Of a DNA stretch of 64,000 nucleotides, positions 24,363 to 36,570 are shown piece by piece; positions within the stretch are counted from its first letter, which is position 1, and every line of letters begins with the position of its first letter. The notes beneath the pieces were generated by a model. The model worked only from the letters and a program-made list of their open reading frames with translations. It had not been told where the DNA came from and ran no database searches. The position numbers were made by a program, and so were the translations under genes. Source of the stretch: Blasia pusilla (lineage: Eukaryota > Marchantiophyta > Marchantiopsida > Blasiales); the NCBI GenBank assembly GCA_050084515.1, contig CM114274.1:23188001-23252000 (forward strand), in the 5' to 3' direction.

Positions 24363-27300
24363 AAGACCAGGCGCTCTAACTTATCATCCCGGGTAGCTGT
24401 TCTTGCAGCTTCCATCCATCTCCATGATCCTTCCATCTACTAACCTCGCTTTCTTGTAGAATATGTCGAAATGTATAGAGATGTGAGAGTAGGCCTACAT
24501 TTCTGCCTGTCTGCGGGCAAGCTTTCCCACAGGATACGGCTGTAGAGATACTCCCTGACGTACAAAGCTAGTTAGAGTTTAGGGTGCCTGCTTCAATGAA
24601 GATGTAAGCAGGTAGGATCAGAATTTTGTAAAAATAAAAGAAGGTTTTAAATTGCGATGTAGATCCGCTGTTAGCATTTTCAGAGCTTTATATTAAAGCG
24701 GCCCTGGTCAACAGATTTCTGCGAAGTGCTATAAAGATGAGTCGAAGGTTGATCAATGGAGGTAGAGAGTACATGGGTTCAGCATGAAATCAGGTTCGTC
24801 TGTAATGTTCGTCAGGACATGATTAGTAACCTTGTTGATGTCCTTGACTGTTGCCATTGTATAGTTCGGAGTCGAGGATTCTTTAGTTCTCGGGTTCGAT
24901 CAGCGAAACCTGCTACATTATGAGTTAATTTTGGTGATGAAATTGGGGTTCGCATACTTCAATCTTGTGTTTGCTATGTATATAGCTGGCAATAGAGGAA
25001 TCCTCTTTTTCGAGCTCTACCATCAAGAGCTTCGAAATCCTTGGCTTAACTTTAATGGTGAAGTCCGGCGTTGGATTTGTCCACGATGTGGTTGTTTTGC
25101 TAGGATTGGAGTATGTCTCCGTTCTCGGGTTCGATTAGCAAAAACTCCCAACATCTTGACGCTAAATTTGATGATGCAATCCAGGTTCACGACCTACAAA
25201 TGATTCGTAGTGGGGACGTATTGGCCTGGCGACAGGATTCTTTCTTGTACGACATCTTGACTGTCAGTCACCGTGGTATTCTTGCGAATGGAGGATCTCT
25301 TGGTTGTCGGACACCACTATCAAGAACTCTGATGCATTCTACCTGTTTGTGATGAAACACGGACTTTCACTTGTCACGTCGTTTACGCTTTTGCTTCGCT
25401 AAAAGTGCTCTTCCGGGTCCGACAACAAGGAACGAACTTCATGTGCAATTCTCTGATATCATAGGGCGTTCCGAACCGACTTGCATACACACTACAATGA
25501 CTTGTTGAGGGGTAACATTGGTGAGTTTCTCTAGTTCTTTTCCATACCCATGGATCGTACGTGAGGGTGGTGTGTTCTTCTGCCAATTGTGCGGTTTACT
25601 AACAGACCGTGTAGGATGGGTGGTCGTCCCTCGAGTGGCGAAAGGCCGTACATCGAAGTGGTCCCGCCGACACAGCCCTGTGATTGATGGGGTTGAAACT
25701 TGAGGTGTGGCATTAGTATGAACGGGGTACCTACCAACCTCGAATTGCATGGATCCTACGTTCAGTCATGGTCACACCCACCCATGTCACCTCCACCGCA
25801 GTGGTGGCAGACGATCCCGTGGAGACTCGTCCGTCCGGCAATTGGCGACTTGATCCACGCGTCCGAGGCTCCGAGGTCCATCTGGGCAGTCCGAACACAG
25901 GACAGACCGTGGACGATGGGCCCCACAGACTGCATCGTGAGGTCGCGGTTTGCAGTTTACTTCCACCTGCCGATGTTGCGCCAGTCTTGTGCGGATCTCC
26001 CGGGTTATGCTTCGTTGACGAGAAACCCCAGAACGAATTGGAATCCCGGACTGGAATCCCAGAACAGAGTCAAGACATAGCAGTGAGTGGGTGAGTGGTG
26101 TTCCTGGGGAAACGCTGAAATTGTTGTCTCTCTCTGCAGCGCTTGCTACCAGATCTCCATCTCCACACACCGTCCGTCCGTTGAGTTGAAACCTGCTGGA
26201 CAGAACCACCACCACTGGCTCGTCTAACGCATTCGAGCCACCACCAGCTGCTGCCCATTCTCTGCAGGGCACCAAGCACCGCTCTCCGACGATGGCGTGC
26301 TTGTTTCTTTCCTGGTGATGGTGGGAACCTTATTGCTATCCTACTCCAAGTTTTGATAGGAGGTTAGTGCAGAGGGTCGGCCCATTGGAATAATCATGGA
26401 AAGTTAAGTTCAGCCATCTTAAGCCCGTGTAATCATCAGAAGATATGGCCAGCGGGCACAGTTAAACCCCCTCCTGTAGACGAAGAGGGTTCGTTTATGG
26501 TCCTCGTGCAACTCCTTTTCCGGTTCGTCTGACGGCATCGATGGAGATCTGCCTTCCCTCCGTCTTCTGTCTAGTATGTACCGATGTGGAGGATCTCGTC
26601 CTCTTCCCCGGACTACGTAATGTTTCAGGAAAGTCCTTCGGCATCTGCGTATCTCCATAGTAGATTCCGCCCTTTGCGAGTGAATGACCGTAAAATGATG
26701 ACCATCAGAGTGAACGATGAGCAGAGTTTTACGGAATTAGCCTCCGAATTCCCAAGATGTGTGTCACAGCAACCGAAGGATCAGTAGCTTGGATTGGCCT
26801 GCAAGCTGTCAACTGCGCTGTCACAGGTCGAAGCACAGAGATCTTTCCAACCACCTTCCAGTCCGTTCGTCCTCACCAAGAAAGAAGACGACGAGCTCCT
26901 TTTCCCTTCTCTCACAACCGACACACCCCACCGAGGTCAATGTCATCAATAGGATTTGATTGACACCAGCACTCGCCATTTGGGGACGAATGGCTTGTGA
27001 CTTCATGAGTTGGCAATTTGAGAACTGGGTCAGAGTCACAAGCAGACGAGCCACAGCTAGCATCCACTAATCTTGATAACCGATCATGCAAGCTCGTGAC
27101 GAAATACTCATTCATCCTTAACTGCGCAGAACTTCGTACAAGTGGTACCTGGTGCAGCCAGCCAGCTACCCAGCGAGCGGACATTACGTTGTACCACTGC
27201 AGCTGCTGTTGCTGTCGACCATCCTGTTCTTGGAGAAATGTACAGATCTCTGTCCAGTCGGGGAAAGCGCCGGAACGTACGCGCAATTTCCAGGACGATG

Positions 27301-27773
27301 CTGCTGCATAAAGCAATATAAGGACGACGTTTAGCATTGGCCATCGCAGCCCGAGAGTCGGAACGGAAGCTTGTTCCTCGCTCCTTCAACCTTTTGAACA
27401 CTCATGTATGCTGGTTTAGTGGCGCTCACTCAATGCCCGAATGCTGGTCGGACGGACGGACTGTCAGCTCTGTTGTCATAATAATACGAATACCGATAAT
27501 AAGAATAATCATCCTGCTGGACATTCGCTCAGCGGGTATTGGCTGAGAATTCCACAGAAGATCTCGGATCCTTGAGCATTTGACGGATTGAGAAGCTCTC
27601 GTAGACGAGACGCATCTTCGTCATGTCACAGCAGTCTTCCGGTGCGTTTGATCTGCTGCGGCTCCCGCATCGTCTAGCAACTCTGTCCGATCTGGAGCTC
27701 GGGTTGGGCCGAGCTGACCGCATGAGCGAGAGGAGGCTGAAGGAAGTACTTCACAGTGGAGAAGAGAGCCCTC
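24363..27773. other. Intergenic between AGPase and aspartic protease genes
   Basis: No gene is supported. Two stretches (about 24880-24960 and 25118-25190) share the phrase TTCTCGGGTTCGAT and weak similarity around it, possibly an old duplication. The final few hundred bases should contain the promoter of the protease gene. Confidence 0.45.
24633..24638 (+). terminator. Poly(A) signal-like hexamer downstream of AGPase
   Basis: AATAAA lies 271 bp after the stop codon in a T/A-rich stretch, a plausible 3'-end signal. Plant poly(A) signals are degenerate, so this is only a candidate. Confidence 0.4.
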
Positions 27774-29129
27774 ATGGCATGCATGAGGGGTCTGCTTACA
27801 ATGTTGCTGGTTCTTAGCGCGTGCGCAGGGCATTATTGTCGCGATTCGAAAGCCGACCCCAACGGACGGGCTGGCGCTACCGAGCTGTACGTAGAAATGA
27901 ATCGCAAGAGTGAGGAAGAGTCTCTCAAACTTTCGGAAAGAGTGGCCTTCGCAGTCCAGAGGAGCTCGAAACGCGCGTCCATGCTGCGAAGTTGCGTACG
28001 AATGGACCCGATGATGAGCAACAACAGCTTCGAAACGCCAATCTCTCCGTCGCAGAGCGACTACGTGATGACATTCAAGCTGGGTACACCACCGCGCACG
28101 CTGAGAGCCATTGTCGACACGGGCAGCGATCTGGTCTGGGTTCAATGCAGTCCGTGCCCCGACTGTCCCGATCAGTCGGATGTCCTCTTCAATCCAAGTC
28201 AATCGTCTTCTTATACAATTCTCCCCTGCAACGACAGATTCTGCGCAGATCTTCACAACAGAGCGACCTGTGCCGCTGACAGCAGCTGCCAGTACACGTA
28301 TGATTATCAAGGCGGTTCAACGACCATCGGGAAGTTGTCGACGGACACCTTCGTGCTGAACACCCTCGACGATCATGACACTCCTTTCGGCAATTTCGTG
28401 TTCGGATGTGGGGGCGAAAATTACGGCTCTTTCTCCGGAGTGGACGGGATAATCGGGCTGGGGCAAGGCTTGCTCGGGCTGCCATCACAGATCAGCTCAG
28501 TGGTCAGCAGCACGTTCTCCTACTGTCTCGTCAGCATTCAAGACGCGATCAACAAGACGAGCACCTTGAGATTTGGCGTCGCCACCGCTCCTGCCCAAGA
28601 CGTGCAATACACCCCGATGCTGAAAAATGACTACTTTCCCAATTACTACTACGTGGGCTTGGAAGCGATGAAAGTCGACGGCGTCGTCCTCGACATCCCA
28701 CGGGAGTCGTTCTCGATTGATTCCAGCGGTCAGGGTGGAACGATAGTGGATTCTGGGACGGACTTTACCTATCTTCGTCAAGAGGCGTACCAAGTGCTAC
28801 TCGGCTTCTTACAGAAGAAAATAACTTATCCGCTCGCGGCAGGACCTCCTACTGCCGGGCTAGATCTGTGCTGGGACGTCACAGAAATCGGAACTCCGCA
28901 GTTCCCCGTAATCTCTTTCGTGTTCACTGGTGCGACGATGGATCTTCCGACGGAGAACTCGTTCCTCAAAGTTGATGAGCAGAGTGGCAACGTATGCCTG
29001 GCGTTTCAAGGCGTGAACGGTGGCTTCACCATAATCGGAAGCACGCAGCAACAGAATTTCCAGATCATTTATGATCAGGAGAATGAGAGACTTGGGTTTG
29101 CGCGGCAAACTTGTGGTGAAATCAAGTGA
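27774..29129 (+). CDS. Secreted pepsin-like aspartic protease, nepenthesin type (family A1B)
   Basis: The ATG at 27774 (after an in-frame GTG at 27756) starts a 451-residue protein with a short signal peptide (MACMRGLLTMLLVLSACAG). A propeptide-like region runs to about residue 95. The first catalytic motif is VDTGSDLVW (Asp115) and the second VDSGTDF (Asp326), with the flap YTYDYQGGSTTIG between them. The Cys-rich insert after the first Asp (QCSPCPDCPDQSDVLFNPS) and the SSSYTILPCNDRFC block mark the plant nepenthesin/CDR1-like subfamily, which is extracellular or vacuolar and cleaves proteins at acid pH, often in defence or development. All catalytic parts are intact. The gene is intronless, which is common in this subfamily. 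Substrate and role cannot be told from sequence. Confidence 0.93.
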   Translation: MACMRGLLTMLLVLSACAGHYCRDSKADPNGRAGATELYVEMNRKSEEESLKLSERVAFAVQRSSKRASMLRSCVRMDPMMSNNSFETPISPSQSDYVMTFKLGTPPRTLRAIVDTGSDLVWVQCSPCPDCPDQSDVLFNPSQSSSYTILPCNDRFCADLHNRATCAADSSCQYTYDYQGGSTTIGKLSTDTFVLNTLDDHDTPFGNFVFGCGGENYGSFSGVDGIIGLGQGLLGLPSQISSVVSSTFSYCLVSIQDAINKTSTLRFGVATAPAQDVQYTPMLKNDYFPNYYYVGLEAMKVDGVVLDIPRESFSIDSSGQGGTIVDSGTDFTYLRQEAYQVLLGFLQKKITYPLAAGPPTAGLDLCWDVTEIGTPQFPVISFVFTGATMDLPTENSFLKVDEQSGNVCLAFQGVNGGFTIIGSTQQQNFQIIYDQENERLGFARQTCGEIK

Positions 29130-31079
29130 AGAGCCGGATGGGAAAGATCTGACGAGACGAAGCGATGAGAGTAGAGTAGAGTTGTTGTGTAAATGTTTAC
29201 TGCACAATGCGATAACCGTTTACATCTAAAACTCAGCGTCATCGATTGCAGTGCAGTGGGGAAAGCCTCACACCATTCGTCCGGAATTTCGCTGCCGCGA
29301 GGCGTTTAGAGTGGTACTATATACTGAGCTAAAGATTAACAGGTCTTAGGAAATCGCCGACTAGAAGAACTCAAACAAGACCCGAGACCCTGTGTTGGAG
29401 AAAGACGGAATACTTTGCAGCAAGAATTTCCCATTTCGAAATGAGGAATTTTTCTCTTGAATGGAATAGACAACCCTTTCGTAAATTCGAGCACCCTCTC
29501 TGCGGGAGCCCCTTTGTGTCTCGCAGAGTAATTTGGTACTATCGTCGAACGATCGATCACTTGATCGAGAAATGATCATACCGACATTTTGAGACTGTCA
29601 GAAGAAACAGGAAAAAAACAGGAAGCGATTGGACAGCGATTTGATTATTTCATTTCCTGAATCATAAATCTTACTTTTTCCGGACTAGTATGTTAGCATG
29701 AGATTAAACAATTAGCATCTCTGGTAAAGTAGTTTCAGAGTTGATGTGCTTTCCGTGTTTGGAGTCCTTTGTTCAGTGGGACAGTCTTGTACGAAAAGGT
29801 GTACAAAATCACTTGATTCTATTCAGCGTTCAAATCTAGTCGATCTTTATCAATATCGAGCATTCTGCTGATATGTTTCCATCATAAACCGGGATCAAAA
29901 CGCTGCGACTTATTTTTCCAGCTGCTTGGATCATAGTAACGACACAAACAATCCATTGCGTATTGCCCCTATCGAGAAAGTTTCACGACCATCTGTCCCC
30001 TTCTACCGAACGTTTGATTTACCGTTGGTGTTCGTGTCGGCTTGCACATACGATGGAGCCATAGATCCCGATTGGGGATCTATGACGATAAGAACGTTCG
30101 ACTATCCTGATCCGCACCCGGATATGAGAATGTTAAGACCAAATCTATGATAATATAGGTTTTGATAAAAAAAACATTTTCATGGTGGTGAAGGAACTTC
30201 AGGAGTGAAGCCAAATTTATGCTTTCCAAACCTCCCACATTATGGAATTGGTGCTCTTGACCAATTTCATGACTGCCACCATTGAGCAGAGGTAAGTCTT
30301 TGGAACTCACCAACCTCATGACAGCAAGGATCCAAGAAGTGAGTCATGATTACTTGTCCCATAAAAACCTTTGGTATAACCCAGAAAGTCAGAATTTAGG
30401 CTAGCTAGTCCCAAGATTTGACGAGGCGGCCAAAACCTACCGCCAGAGTAACACTAGTCAAGACAAGTGTGCAACCTCATACTAACTTTTGAGAAAAAGG
30501 TGTAACCACGGGCAGGGATGAGGGCGAGGCAAGAAAGGTGTAAGGCCTTTGAGCCAAAGTCTCAATCAAAGGTGAGTAGAAAGAAAGATGGGAGTGGTTA
30601 AGAGGGGTGAGACTAGTCACAAAACATGAAGGATGGCACGACGACCATGAGATGCTAAATGATGGGAGTCAAGACATATGCTAGCTATGAGACACAAAAA
30701 ATGTTGGATGAGGTTCCAAGGTAAGCCTAGGGAAGTCAAGACATGTAGGCAGAATTTAGGAGGAGACTCTCCCTAGTCATTTTGGTAGTTAACTAGTCAA
30801 GTAAGGGTCGACGATGTAAACCACATTTGGGTTGTGGGCCAAAACCAAAGGCCTAGAGTAGATGATTGGAAGGGTGGGGTTCCTCTAGAGAACCCTAGAT
30901 GAACCTCATATAGGGTCTCTATCCACTCAAATCTTGGACCAAGGGATTAGCCATGTTTCAAGTTTGTGCTAATTAGGGAACCGTTAATATAAGAACGCAC
31001 CTCGAGGAATTAATCGCCATACTCTAGTTAGGTGAGCAACTAGTTCTAGAGAGTGCACAAAAGTTGGTAGAAATGCCAG
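29130..31079. other. Intergenic; 3' region of the protease, then retroelement-like sequence
   Basis: A short inverted repeat surrounds ATAGATCCC...GGGATCTAT at about 30060-30082. From about 30400 the composition becomes like that of the retroelement that follows, but no gag protein could be read. Confidence 0.4.
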
Positions 31080-32090
31080 CTAGGCCAGCATAGAATTAGC
31101 CATGATCACACCAGACGTAGTGTTGTTGGATAGCCGAGCTAGACTGTTTGGCTTGGTTAGTCCTACGGGTATGGTGTACCACCTGCAGCGCGGCCTACTT
31201 GATTTTGGAGTCGAGCCCCTCATGTTGGGGAAGGAGACGTGTTTGGTGTTAGGGTTACAATTACAAAAAGGCAACATTGAGCCTTGTCCCTTTCAGATAC
31301 ATACCTCTATTGGGGGCATGTCACCTTCACAGTATATGACTTGACAAGAGCTAGTGGTTAGACTCAAATAGGAACATGAGTTAGATAGTGCGATGGTGCG
31401 CATTCGAGAGATTACAACACTAATAGAGTCGTATGATGTCTTGGTAGGAGGTATGGTGTTGTAACCCCTTGGTTTTATCCTGGATTCTTGGGAGGAGAAA
31501 ATTTCTTATGGACCAAGATGGCGATCAGGTGATGGATGGTTGAGCTACTTACTAGAGCAGTTTGAAGGCCGTAGTGGTAGTCAATCACTTGACGATACAG
31601 TGACCACGTTGGCAACATTCACACATGGTGTTAGCTGACCATGAGAGTTATTGGAGGGGACACACATACGAAAGACATTCCCTTAGCGGATAGTCCCATG
31701 AAGAGACATGCTAGGATGGGTGTCTCTTCCCATGGTGTGGAGATCTCTTTACTGTTGTTGGTTATGAACGAGGAGTGCAGATGAGCTCCTAAGGCAGGTG
31801 TGGAGCCTTGCTTGTGTCTTGGGCACACAAAGTTAGATAAAAATTGTGCTCTTGGAGTAGAGACTTGATGTCTTTGGGTACCACATCTATTATGTGGCAA
31901 CATTTGGAGCAATGTACGAGAGTGTTAGATCTCTTCGGAGGGATCAACACGGCGGATAATTGCAATATTACAGTGATGCGAGCTTGATGGCATTGATGGT
32001 GCTAGATATATAGAGAGGGGTAGATCATATTATGTAGATCTAATGTCTGCAATCTGGAGTTAGAGGGACCCAATTTCCAACTAGGGGGGG
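31080..32090 (+). mobile_element. Gypsy-like element copy A: protease region and start of a C5-methyltransferase domain, decayed
   Basis: A frame at 31102-31344 reads GLVSPTGMVYHLQRGLLDFG and VEPLMLGKE, the protease region of this family with the DSGA-type active site changed to DFGV. A later stretch (about 31410-31560) reads SYDVLVGGMVL and GFILDSWEE after a stop, matching copies B and C. At 31915-31980 TRVLDLFGGINTAD is the AdoMet-binding motif I of C5-cytosine methyltransferases, after which coding stops. A G-rich tract (CTAGGGGGGG, 32081-32090) next to LTR-like sequence looks like a polypurine tract. The copy is non-functional: stops, frameshifts, and no reverse transcriptase. Confidence 0.65.
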
Positions 32091-32807
32091 CGGTTATGTG
32101 GTCTTAATGTATATGTTTTAGAGTATTTCATTTATGGATGGATCGATCCATGTCTTGGGAAGATTGGTGTTGCGTTGTGTGGATGTGACTAGCGATGTGT
32201 ATGCATACGATAGCTGTCACATCTTAATTAGTTTACTAAAAAGAAGAGTTCTACCGCGTCGATGACATAGCGAGTCAACGGACTATTGGATGTAACTTCG
32301 TCTTGAGGTGTTGGATGAAGTTGACATCTCGTTGCTGTGTCAGGAATGTTGTTTCTGGAAATTTTCCTAGTTTTGGTCTCTGTGAGCCAATGACTTGTTG
32401 AGCAGGTTAGGGGCCAACCGACAACCAATCCAGGAAGTTATTGGTGGGTTGGCTATTTTTAGGGGAAGAGTCTTTTGGCTCTTTCCAAGGCTATAAAAGG
32501 GAGGAAGATGGCTTTCTCAATCCATCTTCCTCCCTTGTTGGTGTGAGGTAGGAACTAGAGTGCTAGCATCTAGATTCCTTCATAGCAGAGGATGGATGTG
32601 GCTCAATATGCCAGTGTAGATTAAGAGTGGAGTTTTAGCTATAGGCTAGGCGAGCCGTTTTTACTATGATTTTTTAGGAGCGGTTGTATGGTATGTATGT
32701 ATGTGTGTGAGTGTATTTTGTTTATGGATAGATGGACCTGTATGTTGGGAGGATCGGTATTCTATTGTGTGGATGTGATCAGCGATGTGTATGCATATGC
32801 ACGACAA
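32091..32807 (+). repeat. LTR-like repeat, one full copy with a partial copy of its end part
   Basis: The block 32091-32214 and the block 32690-32807 are related, ending GTATGCATACGATAGC and GTATGCATATGCACGACAA. Between them is TGTCACATC (32215), then a TATA box. Either a complete LTR at 32215-32807 follows a truncated LTR tail, or the LTR starts just after the G tract at 32091 and its first 120 bp are duplicated at the end. Copy 1 at 1994-2405 supports the first reading slightly. Confidence 0.55.
32492..32499 (+). promoter_or_regulatory. TATA box of the LTR-like repeat
   Basis: TATAAAAG lies in the middle of the repeat, where a U3 promoter would be expected. It is absent from the 1994-2405 copy because of an internal deletion. 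Confidence 0.5.
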
Positions 32808-32815
32808 CTTGTACT

Positions 32816-33470
32816 TGCCTGGATATAGCTTCTAGCTTGAAGCCCATAGAACTACAATTGTCTAAATACCTCCTCCAAATATTGCTTATTCTTCTCAACC
32901 AAGGTGCTAAAGATGATGATGTCATCAATATAACACCTAGCAAAGTCTAGACGTGCCAAGATCCTATCCATGATCCTTTGAAACTTTGCCAGGGGTTTCT
33001 TTAACCCAAATGGTAAGAAGTGCTAATGGTGCAAAAAATCCTTATTATGAGCATTGATGCCCCAAAATATCGTCTTCTACCTATTCTCCAATCTAATAGG
33101 TAGCTGATGGTATCCAGCTCGAAGATCCAACAAAGTAAAGACCTTTGCATGCCCAATACCATCAAAGATCTCCTAAGAAAAGGGCAAAGCATACCTTTCA
33201 AACTTTTTCTATTGATTGATAGCTAGGTTAATAATCTCCACACATCTGCCTAACCGTCTAGTTGCCATGCACATCCTTCTTGGCAAGTAGGATAGTGGTA
33301 GATGCATACTCTCCGTGCAACATCTCTACTAGTCCTACTCCAACCAAGTGTTGGCTCCTACTTTGAATCACGGCACTCTCCATATCACTATACTTGTAGG
33401 ATCTTCGGAAGATTGGTGTGTTGGTAGACAACTCAATGTGGATCCCTAAACCCTTAAGCGTACCCAAATC
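32816..33470 (-). pseudogene. Ty3/gypsy reverse transcriptase fragment (copy B)
   Basis: The N-terminal part (33467-33258) reads IFRRSYKYSDME, GLVEMLHGEYASTTILLAKK and DVHGN. It is followed in other frames by KVFTLLDLRAGYHQLPI (the DLRxGYHQ motif), HFLPFGLKKPLAKFQRIMDR and ARCYIDDIIIFS, which contains the catalytic YIDD box at about 32910. These are classical gypsy RT motifs in the right order. At least one stop (in the segment after LENR) and frame changes show it is inactive. The sequence ends soon after the palm domain. Confidence 0.85.
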
Positions 33471-34223
33471 ATGGATACTAAATGCATAGCAACTCCAATG
33501 ACTCCTAAGGAACTGATGTATCCGGTGCCTATCTCCTTTATCAACTTAGGACCCATATTTGGATCCCAAGTCTCCATCGTCACTACTGTACGACTCTCAT
33601 CTGCAGATATGCCTGGTTGCTATGGCGCAAACCCATCTTGACCAATAGAACTCCACTGCTACCCTACAACTGACTCCAAACTCGCATCTCCTAGGTGTGC
33701 AGGACCATGAACCTTGCTTAATCTTGTGGCTGCCATCTTCCGACGTACTTGCAATACATCCCAAGAAGGCCAAGGGTGTCTCTCCTCATCATCCCTGATA
33801 TGTCGATATCCTTAGATCTCAGCCCTAGCTATTTTCTGAACTGTCTTGGTAGGCATATGGCTTACCAACGCAACAATTGTGACCTGTCGTAACTTCCTCT
33901 CACCTTGCTCACCTACTCCTAAGTTGATAATCCATGTCAAGAAATTCAGGTCTATCGCCTAATCCAAAACATGACGTCATGAGGGCTCTCATAGTGACCG
34001 TACTATGGTCACTCCTGTGGGAAATCCCATCGCCCACTCTCGCTCAGCGGCATTGGGCTCCACCAATCACTATGTATGGTCATCTCAAACCAAGCAAGGA
34101 TGGGCATCCTTGTATGAATAGGAAGTGGGAAAATTGAAAAATATGGGAAAGGCTGCCTGCGGCTTGCCCATCCTTTTGACCACAATCAATGGTGGTTTGA
34201 TCATCGTGCTTCACTACCTATGA

Positions 34224-34999
34224 TCAATGGTCCAGATCAAGAATAGAATCCGCCAACAAATGGGAGGGGCGCTCTACTCTCACATACACCCTCCGCAATA
34301 CCTTGTGTGGCACCAAGTTGGTCCATAATAGATGCGGGTGATGTGCTTGTGATCTTACACTTTCCGCATCCAAAAACACTACAAGGCCGATCCCATGCAC
34401 GCACTCGATGTGCACTTGTCATGACTCGTGACCGCAAATCGCCCAAGATTGGCACATTCCATAGCTAGAATGTGCGTTGGAGAACGAGACCGATGTTCCC
34501 GGAAATGTCACAAGATCCTCATCATCTCCCAGAATAATCTTGACCAAGTATTAGCTAAATTGCTACCTCGTCCTACACTAGATTGGCCTTGACATGGCCA
34601 ATCAACGATGATCAAATCAATGGTCCCTACCCGCTCAAAGTCCTGTACCTCTCGGTAAAGAAATGTCCCGTTGAAGAGAACTCTGTACCCCTGCATGGCT
34701 GACTTAAATAACAAGTGACAAAAATGGAGACGTAACTATGCCACATGTCAAAGTGAGACGCACCTTGCAACCTCATCAAGCTCCACATACAAATATTGTT
34801 GCAAACACACCATGCTTGTAAAATAGTTGATCCCTCTAAAGAGGTAAAGCACTCGAATATCTTCTTTGGGATGTGCCATAATCAATATGGTGTCCAAGGA
34901 TGTCATCGTCGCACTGCCACTCATCTTGGATTCTTTTGACCTGTCACGCTCTCGTGCAAACGTCTTGCTCCACACCATATGTACATGCTCATCAACCAA
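34224..34999 (-). pseudogene. C5-cytosine DNA methyltransferase domain inside the gypsy polyprotein (copy B)
   Basis: Motif I appears as DIRVLYLFRGINYFTS (34999-34748 frame) and is followed by YVELDEVARCVSL. Motif IV with the catalytic cysteine appears as IDLIIVDWPCQGQSS (34714-34508 frame). The expected ENV motif is replaced by WNVPILGDLRSRV after a small insertion and frame change, and the motif VIII region appears as SQAHHPHLLWTNLVPHKVL. The order and spacing fit C5-MTases, the class that makes 5-methylcytosine. It sits between protease and RT remnants, so it is part of the element. PCQ is intact but ENV is lost and frames are broken, so activity is not expected. Confidence 0.78.
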
Positions 35000-35159
35000 G
35001 CGTCAAAGCTCCTCACTAAAACCCCACATCGGCACCTCTCCGTAGAAGTGTCAAGCACGAGTGTGTCCCTTGCATGGACATGTCCCTCAATCAACTCATC
35101 AGGCCAAGTAATGGCGATACTAAATGCTGCTTACGTTGCCATGTCTCATGAATGTCGCT

Positions 35160-35560
35160 CAATCACTCCATTTGTGAATTGAACACATAGTGAGCTAAGT
35201 CGCACATCACCTGAAAACCATCCTTGTATGTAAGACGTTGACTCCTCGTAGTAATCCAGGGAAAACCCCATCGGATACAACACTGCTCCTCTGACCAAGA
35301 CATGATAGGACTCGACATTGGTTAGTATTGCCTTGGCTCACACCACGGACTCATATGATGAATGTCTTGGTCAAATCCTCACCAAAACCACATGGCAGGT
35401 GATAAACTGTGTTGTACTTGGTCCACCCAATGACGTTTGTATCTTGAATGGACAACGCTCCACATTGGTCCTCATCAGGCCCAACTTTGTAAATGCCGCC
35501 TTCCCTGACATGAGGGCTACGCTCTCAAATTCAACAAGACGTGATACGAACTAAAAAATC
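35160..35560 (-). pseudogene. Retroviral-type protease region of the gypsy polyprotein (copy B)
   Basis: The minus strand reads RLVEFESVALMSGKAAFTKL, ERCPFKIQTSLGG and YHVLVRGAVLYPMGFSLDYY. The aligned part of copy A has LLDFGVEPLMLGK, so this is the aspartic-protease-like segment in front of the methyltransferase. The DSG-type active site has become EFE, so it is inactive. Confidence 0.6.
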
Positions 35561-36099
35561 TACCTCGTGGACTCACCAAATGGAAGACCTCTCCTTGGTT
35601 ATCAAGCAAAACAACACATGTAGAAATCATGGCATGCTCTATTGCTAGTAAGCATCTCCGCCATCCTGGCATCTGCAATCTACCATGAATCTGAGGTGGA
35701 AGGCTCCAGCATAGGCTCCAAGGGTAGGTCCACCACCTCTAAATGTGAGGCAATGACCCAATCTCCACCCTCACATAATATTGCGGCCAATTGAAAAACC
35801 TCAACGCGAGTATGCCCCAACATCGTAACATTGAAAGCGGAAAACCATAGGGCGCGGTGCATTGCACTCGCCGCTCCCAACAATATACTCAACATAGGCT
35901 CCCCATGAGCATCAAAAATACGAGTCGTTTCACTCGCTCCTCCAATCGCCCACCGTATTTTCCCCACCCTATTGATTAGGATCCATCAATGGGGTGGGGC
36001 CATTCGGGGTGGCTCCTAAAAAAATATGAGGTGATCTCAGCCCTCTACCATGCTATGGGTAATCCCTCTACCTATGGGATCCACCACACATCCAACACA

Positions 36100-36570
36100 T
36101 GAAACTTGGTCTTTGATGGCATACATGAGTATGCACAAGTCGTTGCCTCGATCATAGGCTCACGATATCCACTCTCGTCTCTTAGCACACAACCCTGCTT
36201 TCATGGCATTGGCATATTCCGGGAATTTTTTGGGCTACCAACACCCTTAGATCTGTCAATTCTTGATCGTGGGAATCCTACGGTCACAACATACTCCTCA
36301 CTCTTATTGAGCTCAATCCGCTTAGACAACTCAAATACCATCTTCAATGTGGGCTTCATTGTGTGAAGCAACATTACATCATGAACTCTCCTCCATAGCT
36401 CTCAATTCAAAACCCCAAAAAAATATTGAATTCCATATTCCTCACTCAATCACTCCATGAGTAACAACGATGAATCACTATATGCACGTGAATCCCTCTT
36501 GTAGATTCTCACCGAATCTTTGTTGAAACTCGTGTAGACTCTTTAGGTTGTCCATTGATACGCCTTGCAA
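36100..36570 (-). pseudogene. Gag fragment of copy B
   Basis: The minus strand reads NLKSLHEFQQRFGENLQEG and, after stops, LWRRVHDVMLLHTMKPTLKM and VFELSKRIELNKSEE. These align in order with the intact gag frame of copy C (KLQSIQDFQRRPGESLREVN, ERVLLMNTSPTLRDVF). Stops make it non-coding now. Confidence 0.6.

Larger units (their letters stand above)
32808..36570 (-). mobile_element. Gypsy-like element copy B: gag - protease - C5-methyltransferase - reverse transcriptase, decayed
   Basis: Reading down the minus strand, remnants of gag (about 36570-36100), protease (35560-35160), a C5-cytosine DNA methyltransferase (34999-34224) and a Ty3/gypsy reverse transcriptase (about 33470-32816) appear in one polyprotein order. 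RNase H and integrase are missing: the copy stops at 32808, exactly at the end of the LTR-like repeat, so the repeat insertion or a recombination truncated it. Frameshifts and stops are scattered through all domains. Confidence 0.75.

Noticed and set aside
24896-25140. GGGTTCGAT phrases as tRNA T-loops
   Set aside because: No acceptor stem, anticodon arm or A box could be built around either copy.
35318-35554. Plus-strand frame of 78 residues
   Set aside because: It is the antisense of the copy B protease region, which aligns with copy A.
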